NCBI GenBank assembly: GCA_007378985.1
Contig: VMHB01000003.1
Coordinates: forward strand, 82,912-146,911
Source of the DNA: Parcubacteria group bacterium Greene0714_7
Lineage (GTDB): Bacteria > Patescibacteria > Paceibacteria > UBA9973 > UBA2103
Reading direction: 5' to 3'
DNA length: 64,000 nt
Shown here: piece by piece, positions 1 to 8,166 of the stretch
Layout: each line of letters opens with the position of its first letter
How positions within the stretch are numbered: the stretch's first letter is position 1
Position numbers and translations under genes: made by a program
The notes under the pieces: model-generated
Databases searched by the model: none
The model's input: only the letters and a program-made list of their open reading frames with translations
Told to the model about the DNA's origin: nothing

Positions 1-2
1 CT

Positions 3-110
3 GAAACAGCAGGAGGAATAGACGGCTTTCCACGCTGGACTAAAGCGGGATGGAAGAAAAGACAGCAGGAAAAATTAGATAGAGAAGCAAAGAGCCGAAA
101 GAAAAATTAG
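3..110 (+). CDS. C-terminal end of a gene cut by the window edge
   Basis: An open frame enters from the left edge and stops at TAG (108-110), giving the last 35 residues of a protein. The tail is rich in Lys, Arg and Gln (ending REAKSRKKN) and carries a Gly-Gly-Ile-Asp-Gly-Phe stretch before it. It is followed by a good terminator hairpin, as expected for a gene end. Too little is visible to assign a family. Confidence 0.6.
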   Translation, partial: ETAGGIDGFPRWTKAGWKKRQQEKLDREAKSRKKN

Positions 111-136
111 CTTTCTTAAATAATTTAGGCATTCTT

Positions 137-164
137 ATTCTCCCTACCTTGGGAGAATTTTCTT
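137..164 (+). terminator. Rho-independent terminator
   Basis: ATTCTCCC and GGGAGAAT form an 8-bp stem with a 6-nt loop, followed by a T-rich run. It closes the partial gene at 3-110. The T-run overlaps the -35 element of lysK. Confidence 0.75.
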
Positions 165-191
165 GTATATCAAGCTTCTTTAGCTTAGGAT
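163..191 (+). promoter_or_regulatory. lysK promoter
   Basis: TTGTAT (163-168), a 17-bp spacer and TAGGAT (186-191). Only 6 nt separate the -10 box from the ATG at 198, so the transcript is predicted to be leaderless. Confidence 0.55.
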
Positions 192-197
192 TGACTG

Positions 198-1790
198 ATG
201 TTCTGGCTTGATAGGGTATACGAACAACTAGAGGGTTCGCTCAAGGAAAAAATAGCGTCAGGCAACACGCTTACGGTTCGTGATGAAAAAACATCATCTG
301 GTCGTGTGCATGTAGGCTCCATGCGCGCACTCGCACTTCACGCCGCACTTTCAGAACGACTTACAGAAGCGGGTGTTCCAAACATTTTTAAATACGAAAT
401 AAACGACTTCGACCCAATGGATGGTCTTCCTGTCTACTTGGACGCATCGGTGTACACCGAGCACATGGGAAAACCACTCTTGCATGTCCCATCTCCTGAT
501 CCGTCGGCAGAAAACTTTGCTGAATATTTTGCAAACGAATACAGAGAGGCTATTCATGATGCTGGTTTTACTCCAGAGTTTTATCGCGCAAGTGAGTTGT
601 ATCTTTCAGGACGGATGAATGGAGTTATTCGTACCGCACTTGAGAAAGCACTACTCATTCGCCAAATCTATAAAGAAATTTCAGGAGCAGAGCGCGCCGA
701 CACATGGCTTCCAATTTCAATCATTTGCGAGCAGTGCGGGAAAGTAGGTACAACGAAAGCAACTCTGTTTGACGGAGAAAAAGTCACCTACGCCTGTTAT
801 CCCACTGCCGTGAAGTGGGCAGTTGGATGTGGGTACAAAGGAGAAGTGTCTCCGTTTGATGGCAAAGCAAAATTGCCATGGAAGGTTGAATGGGCTGCAA
901 AATGGAAAGTGATGGGCGTTGATGTTGAGGGTGGCGGTAAAGATCACTACTCTAAAGGGGGTGCGAGAGATGTTGCGCGCCGTATTTCGGAGGAAGTGTT
1001 CGAATACCCTGAACCCTTCGGTGTATCAAATGAATTCTTTTTAGTGGGAGGCAAAAAAATGTCTTCCTCAAAAGGTGCAGGATCCTCGGCACGTGAGATT
1101 GTTGATCTTTTGCCTCCGCAAATATTTAGACTTGCACTTTTTGGCAAGGATATGAATCAGCAAATTAACTTTGATCCAGCTGGTGACACTATTCCAGTGT
1201 TATTTGATACCTATGACACTCTTGCGGAGAAGTACTGGTCAGGAATTGTTGATGATGATTCACGATTATTTGAATATATTCACTCGCCATCTGAGCGTGC
1301 GGTGCTCAAAAGTAGAAAGCGATTTCTCCCGAGATTCTCGCAAGTAGCATTCCTTGTGCAGATGCCACACCTTGATTTGGAGTCTGAAATGCTCCGCTTA
1401 AAGGGAGAAGCAATAACTCCACTCGATAGAGAAGAGCTAGAGCTTCGAGCTAAGTACGCCAAGATTTGGCTGGAGAAATCAGCCTCTGATGAATTTAAAT
1501 TTTTGCTTTCAATAGATAGTGTTCCTGAATCTGCAAAGAATTTGTCTCTCGAGCAGAAGAGTACGCTAGTGGAATTGCTCACTTTCATAGAGAGTCATGA
1601 GAAGCTTGATGGTTTAGCACTCCACACAGAAATTCATGAGATACGAAAGCGACACGCCATAGAACCTAAAGCTTTCTTCGGGGCAATCTATCAAGCGTTC
1701 TTAGGGAAAGACCATGGCCCTAAAGTGGGGTGGTTCCTTAGTGTTTTGGATAGGGAATTCGTGATTTCCCGCCTCAAAGAGGTTTCTTGA
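198..1790 (+). CDS. lysK: Class I lysyl-tRNA synthetase
   Basis: Charges tRNA-Lys with lysine in the cytoplasm. The 530-residue protein has the class I signatures: HVGS (residues 38-41, the HIGH motif) after GRV, and KMSSS (residues 287-291), with a CEQC metal-type knuckle near residue 180 and the C-terminal helical anticodon domain. Length fits the class I LysRS family (about 510-540), which is typical of archaea and spirochaetes and replaces the usual class II LysS. The ATG at 198 is preferred because a -10 box lies 6 nt upstream and no Shine-Dalgarno sequence is present. It is monocistronic between two terminators. Identification is secure; the scattered class I form is a mark of CPR or transfer. 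Confidence 0.96.
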   Translation: MFWLDRVYEQLEGSLKEKIASGNTLTVRDEKTSSGRVHVGSMRALALHAALSERLTEAGVPNIFKYEINDFDPMDGLPVYLDASVYTEHMGKPLLHVPSPDPSAENFAEYFANEYREAIHDAGFTPEFYRASELYLSGRMNGVIRTALEKALLIRQIYKEISGAERADTWLPISIICEQCGKVGTTKATLFDGEKVTYACYPTAVKWAVGCGYKGEVSPFDGKAKLPWKVEWAAKWKVMGVDVEGGGKDHYSKGGARDVARRISEEVFEYPEPFGVSNEFFLVGGKKMSSSKGAGSSAREIVDLLPPQIFRLALFGKDMNQQINFDPAGDTIPVLFDTYDTLAEKYWSGIVDDDSRLFEYIHSPSERAVLKSRKRFLPRFSQVAFLVQMPHLDLESEMLRLKGEAITPLDREELELRAKYAKIWLEKSASDEFKFLLSIDSVPESAKNLSLEQKSTLVELLTFIESHEKLDGLALHTEIHEIRKRHAIEPKAFFGAIYQAFLGKDHGPKVGWFLSVLDREFVISRLKEVS

Positions 1791-1838
1791 TATCGGCGGA
1801 TAGTAGAATTACTATGTTTTTATTCAAATAAAAAAACT

Positions 1839-1997
1839 ATGGCGAGAATAGAAAGAGCAGAAAGAATACCTGAGCCGGATCATTCAGTTCCTGGACATTT
1901 CGTTGTTCCAAAGGGGGAAAGGGAGGATGTAGTACATCCGCTAAGAGTAGGAGATGTCATTCCGGGGCATGTAATCGTGAAGGATCCTGAAGTGTAG
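1839..1997 (+). CDS. Small hypothetical protein (52 aa)
   Basis: An ATG-to-TAG frame of 52 residues, charged at the N terminus (ARIERAERIPEPD) and followed by a short beta-like segment (RVGDVIPGHVIVKDPEV). It lies between lysK and a strong terminator (2046-2075), which would end its transcript. There is no clear ribosome binding site. No family is recognised, and it could be chance. Confidence 0.35.
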   Translation: MARIERAERIPEPDHSVPGHFVVPKGEREDVVHPLRVGDVIPGHVIVKDPEV

Positions 1998-2045
1998 GAG
2001 TACCAAGCAAACCTTAGTCCTCAAAATAGTTATTAAGAAAATCTA

Positions 2046-2075
2046 AAATCCCCACCAACGGTGGGGATTTTTTGT
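2046..2075 (+). terminator. Rho-independent terminator
   Basis: AAATCCCCACC / GGTGGGGATTT form an 11-bp stem with an AAC loop, followed by TTTTG. It ends the lysK transcript and insulates the mraZ promoter. Confidence 0.85.
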
Positions 2076-2080
2076 TACCT

Positions 2081-2110
2081 GAAAGCTGGCACCTGGCACC
2101 TAAAACCTAG
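2081..2110. repeat. Degenerate word repeat (GCACCTGG type)
   Basis: GAAAGCTGGCACCTGGCACC followed by TAAAACCTAG: a tandem GGCACCT word. It belongs to the intergenic word-repeat family discussed in the findings. Confidence 0.5.
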
Positions 2111-2119
2111 TTGTTCCAA

Positions 2120-2193
2120 GTGGGGATAAGTAAACATAAAGTGGGGCAGGGTGGCATATAATACGAAGTAAGTGGGACAAAGTGGCATATAAG
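2120..2193 (+). promoter_or_regulatory. MraZ boxes and dcw promoter
   Basis: GTGG(G) boxes start at 2120, 2141, 2151, 2172 and 2182, with spacings of 21, 10, 21 and 10 bp, so all lie on one face of the helix. A TATAAT (2157-2162) sits between them and a second weaker TATAAG (2188-2193) follows. In other bacteria MraZ binds tandem GTG/TGGG boxes 10 bp apart just upstream of its own gene; that match is the basis for calling an autoregulatory operator. The unit from about 2140 to 2160 is nearly duplicated at 2171-2191. Confidence 0.8.
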
Positions 2194-2222
2194 TTTTGAG
2201 CCACAAAATCCCCTTTATTTTC

Positions 2223-2657
2223 ATGCTCATTGGCGAATACCAGCACACGCTTGATCCAAAAAAACGCCTTTCACTTCCGGCTCGCTTTCGTAAAGAACTT
2301 GGTAAGACCGTTATCGTTACTCGAGGACTCGACCACTGTCTTTTTGTTTTCTCAGTAACATCATGGAAAAAACTTGCAGAGAAGTTTAGTCAGCTTTCTA
2401 TAGGCTCATCTGATACACGAGGTTTTAATCGCTTCGTGCTTGCAGGCGCAGTAGAAGCTGATGTTGATTCTGCAGGACGCATTCTTATTCCTGATTATCT
2501 GAAAGATTTTGCAACTCTTAAAACTGATGTCGTACTTGCCGGTGTGAATGACCGAATTGAAGTTTGGGATAAGAAACGCTGGGCATCCTACAAAGAGCAG
2601 ATTGAGTCGCAGGGAGACGCGATGGCTGCGAAGCTCGGGGAGATTGGTGTCATATAA
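2223..2657 (+). CDS. mraZ: Transcriptional regulator MraZ
   Basis: First gene of the division and cell-wall cluster and its DNA-binding autoregulator. The 144-residue protein shows two SpoVT/AbrB-like halves: one with DPKKRLSLPARFR near residues 13-25 and one with DSAGRILIPDYL near residues 88-99. The ATG at 2223 gives the family N terminus MLIGEYQHTLD; an in-frame TTG at 2196 would add nine residues that the family lacks. The operator region directly upstream supports autoregulation. rsmH follows after 45 nt. Confidence 0.95.
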   Translation: MLIGEYQHTLDPKKRLSLPARFRKELGKTVIVTRGLDHCLFVFSVTSWKKLAEKFSQLSIGSSDTRGFNRFVLAGAVEADVDSAGRILIPDYLKDFATLKTDVVLAGVNDRIEVWDKKRWASYKEQIESQGDAMAAKLGEIGVI

Positions 2658-2694
2658 AAGCTTTCAGGTTACAGCTTTCGGCTTCCAGCTTTAA
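2658..2694. repeat. Degenerate word repeat (CAGCTTTC type)
   Basis: AAGCTTTCAGGTTACAGC then TTTCGGCTTCCAGCTTT fill the mraZ-rsmH gap. The words CAGCTT and AGCTTTC recur. Confidence 0.45.
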
Positions 2695-2702
2695 GAAAAA
2701 AA

Positions 2703-3626
2703 ATGAAAAAAACAGATACAGCAATCAAAGAAATAAAACACGAAACGGTTCTTTTGGATGAAACCGTTGATGGATTGCTATTGAAGGCAGGAGCGACTGC
2801 GATAGATGCAACGGTAGGAACGGGAGGACACTCTGAAAAGATTTCAAAGATATTGGGTAAGAAGGGAACACTGCTCGTTCTTGATCTTGATGAAAACTCT
2901 TTAACTCGCTCCCGTGAGCGTCTCTCCGATGCACCAGGGAAAGTTATGTATGTACAAGGAAATTTTCGTAACATCAAATCTCTCGCAGAGAGTGCTGGTA
3001 TTACTAACCCTGCAGGGATTGTATTTGATTTAGGGTGGCATTCAGAACAACTTGATGCTGGTCGAGGGCTTTCATTTAAAAGTGATGAACCACTCTTGAT
3101 GACACTCGGCTCTGGTGACGAGCATCTCTATACCGCAAAGGACATCATTAAAGATTGGGATGAAGAAGAGATTGCACGAATCATCAAAGAATACGGAGAA
3201 GAGAAATTTTCAGGACGCATTGCTCGCGTCATTGTTGAAGAAAGAAGAAAGCAGAGTATTGATACTGCAAAACAGCTCGCAGACATAATTTCTTCGGCTG
3301 TCCCTAGTTTTTACAGAAATGGGAAGATTCATCCCGCAACAAGAACATTCCAAGCACTTCGTATCGCAGTGAATGATGAACTTGGCGCTCTTACAGAAGC
3401 ACTCAAAGAAGCGCTCGATCTTTTGGCTCCTAATGGAAGACTTGCGGTCATTTCATTTCATAGCCTTGAAGACAGAATTGTGAAGCACGCATTTCGACAA
3501 GCCGAAGATGCTGATATTGGTGTCCGAATTACCAAAAAACCCATTGTGCCGAGTGAGGCGGAGAGGAAAAAGAATCCTCGCGCCAGAAGTGCCAAGCTTA
3601 GAATTTTTGAAAAAAACAAAAAATAA
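2703..3626 (+). CDS. rsmH: 16S rRNA (cytosine-1402-N4)-methyltransferase RsmH
   Basis: Methylates C1402 in the decoding centre of 16S rRNA with SAM. The 307-residue length is normal for the family. Visible hallmarks are HETVLLDETVDGL at the N terminus, the SAM motif DATVGTGGHS near residues 37-46, HPATRTFQALRIAVNDEL in the last third and the HSLEDRIVK motif. It lies between mraZ and an ftsL-like gene as in most bacterial dcw clusters. The product ends in a basic FEKNKK tail. Confidence 0.97.
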   Translation: MKKTDTAIKEIKHETVLLDETVDGLLLKAGATAIDATVGTGGHSEKISKILGKKGTLLVLDLDENSLTRSRERLSDAPGKVMYVQGNFRNIKSLAESAGITNPAGIVFDLGWHSEQLDAGRGLSFKSDEPLLMTLGSGDEHLYTAKDIIKDWDEEEIARIIKEYGEEKFSGRIARVIVEERRKQSIDTAKQLADIISSAVPSFYRNGKIHPATRTFQALRIAVNDELGALTEALKEALDLLAPNGRLAVISFHSLEDRIVKHAFRQAEDADIGVRITKKPIVPSEAERKKNPRARSAKLRIFEKNKK

Positions 3627-3630
3627 AACC

Positions 3631-4008
3631 ATGAACAAAAACCGAAACACCAAAAAAGTATCAGAACATCAAGGTTCACTGCCATTTTCTAGAAACACCC
3701 ACTCGGGAATATTGGCGTATGCAAATGTATTTGAACGTCGCACAGTAGTAGTGTTTGGTGTCGCATTCCTTCTTTTGTCGGTCCTCTACATTTATTTCAT
3801 GATTTCATCAGTAGTGCATGTCGCTGCCCGCCAAGAGCTTGTTCGGTCTGCTTCGCGCGCATCTGCAGAAGTTGCGACTCTTGAGACTGCGTATCTATCA
3901 AAAACACAAACCATTACTGAGCCGTACGCTCGCTCACTTGGCTTTGTATCTGTGCGTGATCGCTCTTTTGTGAGCAAGGCAAGTGTGGCGTTTAAAGATG
4001 CAAGATAA
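3631..4008 (+). CDS. ftsL: FtsL-like cell division protein
   Basis: A 125-residue bitopic membrane protein: basic cytoplasmic N terminus, one transmembrane segment (VVVFGVAFLLLSVLYIYFM, about residues 35-55), then a periplasmic helical stretch with heptad-like spacing and a short C-terminal tail. ATG 3631 lies 4 nt after the rsmH stop; an upstream start at 3508 would overlap rsmH by 119 nt and is rejected. FtsL is recognised mainly by this topology and position (rsmH-ftsL-ftsI), because its sequence is poorly conserved. The role in bridging FtsB and FtsW/FtsI is inferred. Confidence 0.7.
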   Translation: MNKNRNTKKVSEHQGSLPFSRNTHSGILAYANVFERRTVVVFGVAFLLLSVLYIYFMISSVVHVAARQELVRSASRASAEVATLETAYLSKTQTITEPYARSLGFVSVRDRSFVSKASVAFKDAR

Positions 4009-4013
4009 TGTAG

Positions 4014-4100
4014 TAGCTTCCAGCTTCCAGCTTCCAGCTTCCAGGTGCCAGCTTTTGCATTCAAAGCTGAAAGCTGACAGCTGAAACCTGACAGCTAATA
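4014..4100. repeat. Tandem word repeat (CAGCTTC / CAGCTGAAA type)
   Basis: Four tandem AGCTTCC units followed by AGGTGCCAGC and then a run of AGCTGAAAGCTGACAGC words. The right half is the approximate inverse complement of the left half, so the tract can fold back on itself. It occupies the ftsL-ftsI gap. Confidence 0.6.
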
Positions 4101-4126
4101 GTTGCTTCATACGCTAGAATACAAAG

Positions 4127-5866
4127 ATGTCCGCTAAGTCCAACTTCGCTTTTCGTATACGCATTATCGCTGGTTTTATTCTATTGATTGCGTTAGTGCT
4201 TTTGGTACGCTTGTATTTTTTACAAGTGGTTCACGGCAAAGAGTATCGCCTAAAGGCAGAAAGTCAGTATGTGCAACAAAGCACTAACCAAATTGACCGA
4301 GGTACTATCTTTTTCACTTCTCGTGATGGTTCGCTTATTTCGGCGGCAACCATCGCAGCGGGGAACACTATTGTTATTAATCCCTCACGGCTTGGAGATC
4401 CAGAAAGTGTCTACCCTGCTTTAAAAAAATTATTGCCCGACCTTGATGAATCAGTATTTCTTGAAAAAGCTCGAAAGAAAGACAGTGTGTATGCTGAAAT
4501 AGCCAAGCAGGTAACACCAGAGGTTGGGGTTGCTATCTCTGCGTTAAAAATAACGGGAGTGCAGGTACTTGCTTCACACTGGCGTTTTTACCCTGGGCGT
4601 GTTCTTGCCGCGCAATCTATTGGCTTTTTGGGTTTTGGTGCTGATGGTAAAAGTGTTGCGGGGCAATACGGTTTGGAACGCTATTACAATGGCGCACTGT
4701 CCCGCTCAGACGGAGGACTGTATGTAAACTTTTTTGCGGATCTCTTTACAAACATTCGTGCAAAATTTTCTCCTGACACAGTAGAGCCGGGTGCTGATTT
4801 AGTCACCTCAATTGAACCATCAGTACAGCAATTTCTTGAAGATGCTTTGAAAAAATATGATGAGGCGTGGAACTCTGACACGGTTGGCGGAATTATTATG
4901 GATCCAAAAACTGGTGCCATTATTGCAATGGCATCACGCCCAGGGTTTGATTTGAATGATTTTAAAAATGCAGACCCAAATGCATTCGCGAACCCCTTGG
5001 TTGAGCGTGTGTATGAATTTGGCTCCACTATGAAGCCTATAACCATGGCTGCAGGAATTGATTCAGGTGCGGTTACTCCTACTACCACTTACAACGACAA
5101 GGGGTTCCTCGTCTTGGATGGACTGCGCATTAATAACTACGACCATAAAGCACGTGGAGTAGTGTCTATGCAGGAGGTGTTGAATCAGTCGCTCAATACT
5201 GGTGTTTCATTTGTGGTTGCTAGAATGGGCACTGCAAAATTTGCCGGTTATTTAGAAAAATTTGGCATTGCGAGCGAAACAGGGATTGACCTTCCTAATG
5301 AAGCCTCGCCACTTGTGAGCAACCTTAAAAGTCCTCGTGCCGTTGAATATGCAACTGCCTCGTTCGGGCAGGGTATTGCAATTTCTCCCATCGCTATGAC
5401 TCGAGCACTCGCTACGCTTGCAAATGGTGGGGTAGTGCCTGCACCGCATGTTGGTGTTGAGCTTCGCTATGGTGGAGGTATAACTAAAAAACTCGGATGG
5501 AGTCCCCCTATGCAAGCAATAAGTAAAGAGAGTGATGAAGCCATTACACGAATGTTGGTAACGGTAGTAGATGACGCTCTTCAGGGTGGAAAAATAAAAA
5601 TGGCCGACTACAGCATTGCCGCAAAAACGGGAACGGCGCAGGTTGCCCGTCCTGACGCCCGCGGGTACTACGCCGACCGCTACCTCCACTCATTTTTTGG
5701 CTACTTCCCAGCCTACAATCCAAAGTTTCTCGTCTTCTTTTTTGCGGTGTATCCTAAGGGAGCACAGTACGCTTCAGAGACGTGGACATTGCCCTTTATG
5801 AATACTGTGCATTTTCTTATAAACTATTACGAGATCCCTCCTGACCGTGCACAAACTGGAGGATGA
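4127..5866 (+). CDS. ftsI: Peptidoglycan transpeptidase FtsI (class B PBP)
   Basis: Cross-links septal peptidoglycan outside the membrane. The 579-residue protein has a short cytoplasmic tail, one membrane anchor (about residues 12-32), an N-terminal pedestal domain and a transpeptidase domain with all three active-site motifs: S300-T-M-K303, S355-L-N357 and K500-T-G-T. These fit class B penicillin-binding proteins. TAGAAT (4115-4120) lies 6 nt before the ATG, predicting a leaderless transcript starting inside the cluster. murF follows. Assignment to the divisome FtsI rather than the elongation PBP2 rests on the dcw position. Confidence 0.93.
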   Translation: MSAKSNFAFRIRIIAGFILLIALVLLVRLYFLQVVHGKEYRLKAESQYVQQSTNQIDRGTIFFTSRDGSLISAATIAAGNTIVINPSRLGDPESVYPALKKLLPDLDESVFLEKARKKDSVYAEIAKQVTPEVGVAISALKITGVQVLASHWRFYPGRVLAAQSIGFLGFGADGKSVAGQYGLERYYNGALSRSDGGLYVNFFADLFTNIRAKFSPDTVEPGADLVTSIEPSVQQFLEDALKKYDEAWNSDTVGGIIMDPKTGAIIAMASRPGFDLNDFKNADPNAFANPLVERVYEFGSTMKPITMAAGIDSGAVTPTTTYNDKGFLVLDGLRINNYDHKARGVVSMQEVLNQSLNTGVSFVVARMGTAKFAGYLEKFGIASETGIDLPNEASPLVSNLKSPRAVEYATASFGQGIAISPIAMTRALATLANGGVVPAPHVGVELRYGGGITKKLGWSPPMQAISKESDEAITRMLVTVVDDALQGGKIKMADYSIAAKTGTAQVARPDARGYYADRYLHSFFGYFPAYNPKFLVFFFAVYPKGAQYASETWTLPFMNTVHFLINYYEIPPDRAQTGG

Positions 5867-5883
5867 CTTAGGTCTAATTGACT

Positions 5884-7182
5884 ATGGGAAATCTAAAAGA
5901 ACTTTTTCGCCAAGTAATAGTATTCCTGCTCACGCTTGAGGCAAAACTTGTACTTCGGAAGCATCGTCCAAAAATAATTGCCGTAACAGGGAGTGTGGGT
6001 AAAACCTCTGCAAAAGATGCCATTTATACAGCGCTCTCTAAATCATTTTTTGTACGAAGGAGTGAAAAGAGTTTTAATGGCGACATCGGTGTTCCTCTAA
6101 CGGTGCTTGGTGTTCGGAATGGTTGGTCTAATGTATTCCAGTGGATAAGAAACCTCATAGACGGTATTTCGCTTCTTATCCTCACCACTCCGTATCCAAA
6201 GTGGTTAATAGTTGAGGTGGGGGCAGACAGGCCAGGCGACATAACCAAGTCTCTTTCATGGTTAAAGCCTGACGTTGTGGTTGCAACGAGATTTCCTGAG
6301 ATTTCTGTACATGTTGAATTTTACGCTTCTCCAGAAGATGTAATTAAAGAAGAACTCGCTCCTGTGGGATGGCTCCAATCTGGTGGAATCTTTGTTTTCA
6401 ATGAAGACGATGAGCGGGCTGAGGGTGCGCCTACGGCGTCAGGAGTTACTCGTCTTTCTTTCGGTTTTGGAGAGGGTGCAAATTTGAAAGCGGAAAATCT
6501 TCGCGCAACAAGCGAGGATAGCATGCCAAGCGGAATTTCTTTTGATATCACCTATGGTGATGAGAAGGTAACGGTATCCATTCCAAATGTTGCTGGTCGC
6601 TCTCATGTGTACTCAGTACTCGCAGGTATTGCCGTTGCGCTTAGTGTTGGAGTTTCACTTGAAGAAGCAACAGGGGCGTTTCAAAAACATGAAACCCCTT
6701 CGGGCAGAATGCGTTTAATAAAAGGCATGCGGGATTCGGTGATTATTGATGACACCTATAATGCTTCTCCCGCAGCGATGGAGGAAGCACTCATAGCTCT
6801 TGGTGATATTCCACGGACAGGTCGTCGTATTGCAGTCCTCGCAGATATGCTTGAGCTTGGAGGTTTTTCAGTCATTGAACATAATCGCATTGGTGCGCTT
6901 GTTGCAGAGTCAGCAGACATACTGGTAACGGTAGGTGTGCGTACAAAAGGCATTGCAGAAGGTGCTCGTTCCTCAGGTATGGCTGAAAACATGATTATTG
7001 AATGCGAGAGAGGGTCTGATGCCTCAACCGAACTTCTATCTCTTATTCAATCAGGCGATGTAATCCTCGTTAAAGGCTCGCAATCGATGCGCATGGAGAG
7101 GGTAGTGAAGTCCTTGATGACTGAACCCGAAAAAGCAAAAGATCTATTAGTACGTCAAGACGCTGAGTGGAGCATTCGATAA
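5884..7182 (+). CDS. murF: MurF-like Mur ligase without the usual N-terminal domain
   Basis: Predicted to add D-Ala-D-Ala to the UDP-MurNAc-tripeptide, completing the cytoplasmic peptidoglycan precursor. The P-loop GSVGKT falls at residues 36-41, whereas in classical MurF it follows an N-terminal substrate-binding domain of roughly 80-100 residues. Here that domain is replaced by a hydrophobic helix (about residues 8-25) that could tether the enzyme to the membrane. Central (VEVGADRPGDI) and C-terminal (IDDTYNASPAAM) Mur ligase motifs are intact. ATG 5884 is preferred to the TTG two codons upstream. It sits 17 nt after ftsI. It could also be a MurF paralogue with another amino-acyl substrate. 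Confidence 0.85.
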   Translation: MGNLKELFRQVIVFLLTLEAKLVLRKHRPKIIAVTGSVGKTSAKDAIYTALSKSFFVRRSEKSFNGDIGVPLTVLGVRNGWSNVFQWIRNLIDGISLLILTTPYPKWLIVEVGADRPGDITKSLSWLKPDVVVATRFPEISVHVEFYASPEDVIKEELAPVGWLQSGGIFVFNEDDERAEGAPTASGVTRLSFGFGEGANLKAENLRATSEDSMPSGISFDITYGDEKVTVSIPNVAGRSHVYSVLAGIAVALSVGVSLEEATGAFQKHETPSGRMRLIKGMRDSVIIDDTYNASPAAMEEALIALGDIPRTGRRIAVLADMLELGGFSVIEHNRIGALVAESADILVTVGVRTKGIAEGARSSGMAENMIIECERGSDASTELLSLIQSGDVILVKGSQSMRMERVVKSLMTEPEKAKDLLVRQDAEWSIR

Positions 7183-7192
7183 TTATTTAAGT

Positions 7193-7993
7193 ATGTCTGA
7201 TATTTCTTTAGAAAAATTAGAAGTAATCGTTCGTGGCGCTGGCGATATTGCGCTCCAATATTTTGGAAAAATAACAGATGCAGACAGAAGCATTAAAGAT
7301 GACGGCTCGCTTCTTACGGTTGCTGATCTTGCCGTGAACACCTACATTCTCGACGCTCTCCGAAAAGAGTTTCCCGAGTATCCAATTTTGAGCGAAGAGG
7401 TGAAAGGTATGCCAGAGGGGAATTCAATGTGGATTGTTGACCCTATTGATGGCACTAAAAACTTTTCGAGCGGTAACCCCTACTTCGCTATTTCAATCGG
7501 GCTTATTGTAGACGGAGTGCCTGAGGTTGGCGTGGTGTACTCTCCCGCTGAAAATAAACTCTATAGTGGTAAGCGAGGAGGCGGTGCATTTTTAAACGGT
7601 AAACAAATATCAGTTTCCTCATGTGAGTCTATGCAGTGCGCACACATTCTTTTGGATACAGGAGCAAGTGAACAAACGCTTCGCATGCATGGTGCGATTA
7701 GAGAAGGATGTACTGAAACTGGGGCTGTTGTTGAATCAAAAATGGCAGCAAGCTTGGAAATCTGCGCTGTAGCATCAGGAGAGAGTGATGCAATGGCACA
7801 TCGTGGACTCAAGGCGTGGGATATCGCAGGAGGAATGGTAATTGCACTAGAAGCCAGTGCACGGATTACCGATCTCGTTGGTGCAGAAAAAGATATGTTT
7901 AAAGGTGGCATTGTTGTTTCAACACCACACATACACGAACCCATTGTAGAAATCACAGGAAAAGTTTTTGCAACCGAGCTCGCAAGAGGTTGA
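7193..7993 (+). CDS. Inositol monophosphatase family phosphatase
   Basis: A Mg- or Li-sensitive type sugar or nucleotide phosphatase of 266 residues. The metal and phosphate ligands are all visible: E68-E69 (LSEEV), DPIDGT at residues 83-88, and W209-D210-IAGG. The family includes inositol-1-phosphatase, fructose-1,6-bisphosphatase type IV and CysQ (PAP phosphatase); the sequence alone does not decide between them. It starts 10 nt after murF and probably shares its transcript. The ATG at 7193 gives a normal family N terminus. Confidence 0.88.
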   Translation: MSDISLEKLEVIVRGAGDIALQYFGKITDADRSIKDDGSLLTVADLAVNTYILDALRKEFPEYPILSEEVKGMPEGNSMWIVDPIDGTKNFSSGNPYFAISIGLIVDGVPEVGVVYSPAENKLYSGKRGGGAFLNGKQISVSSCESMQCAHILLDTGASEQTLRMHGAIREGCTETGAVVESKMAASLEICAVASGESDAMAHRGLKAWDIAGGMVIALEASARITDLVGAEKDMFKGGIVVSTPHIHEPIVEITGKVFATELARG

Positions 7994-8019
7994 GAAAAGC
8001 TCTTGGATGCTGTATTTTA

Positions 8020-8052
8020 AGCTGAAAGCTGGCACCTGAAAGCTGTAAGCTA
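8020..8052. repeat. Word repeat upstream of tRNA-Glu
   Basis: AGCTGAAAGCTGGCACCTG then AAAGCTGTAAGCTAA, the same vocabulary as the tracts at 2081 and 4014. Confidence 0.45.
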
Positions 8053-8058
8053 ATAAAA

Positions 8059-8130
8059 GGCCCTATCGTCTAACGGTTAGGACACATCCTTCTCAAGGAT
8101 GGAATCGGGGTTCGATTCCCCGTGGGGTCA
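8059..8130 (+). tRNA. tRNA-Glu (anticodon CTC)
   Basis: A 72-nt cloverleaf. Acceptor GGCCCTA pairs with TGGGGTC (with G.U pairs); the D-arm region is TCGTCTAACGGTTAGGACA; the anticodon stem CATCC/GGATG encloses TTCTCAA with CTC at 34-36; the T arm is CGGGG-TTCGATT-CCCCG. The discriminator is A8130 and the 3' CCA is not encoded (CAA follows), so CCA must be added enzymatically. Reads GAG. A terminator follows. Confidence 0.95.
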
Positions 8131-8140
8131 CAAACTAGAA

Positions 8141-8165
8141 AACAAGCCCTTAGTCAGGCTTTTTT
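8141..8165 (+). terminator. Terminator of tRNA-Glu
   Basis: AAGCC / GGCTT stem around CTTAGTCA, followed by a T6 run. It is itself nested inside a larger inverted repeat (8123-8136 with 8167-8180). Confidence 0.7.
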
Positions 8166-8166
8166 C

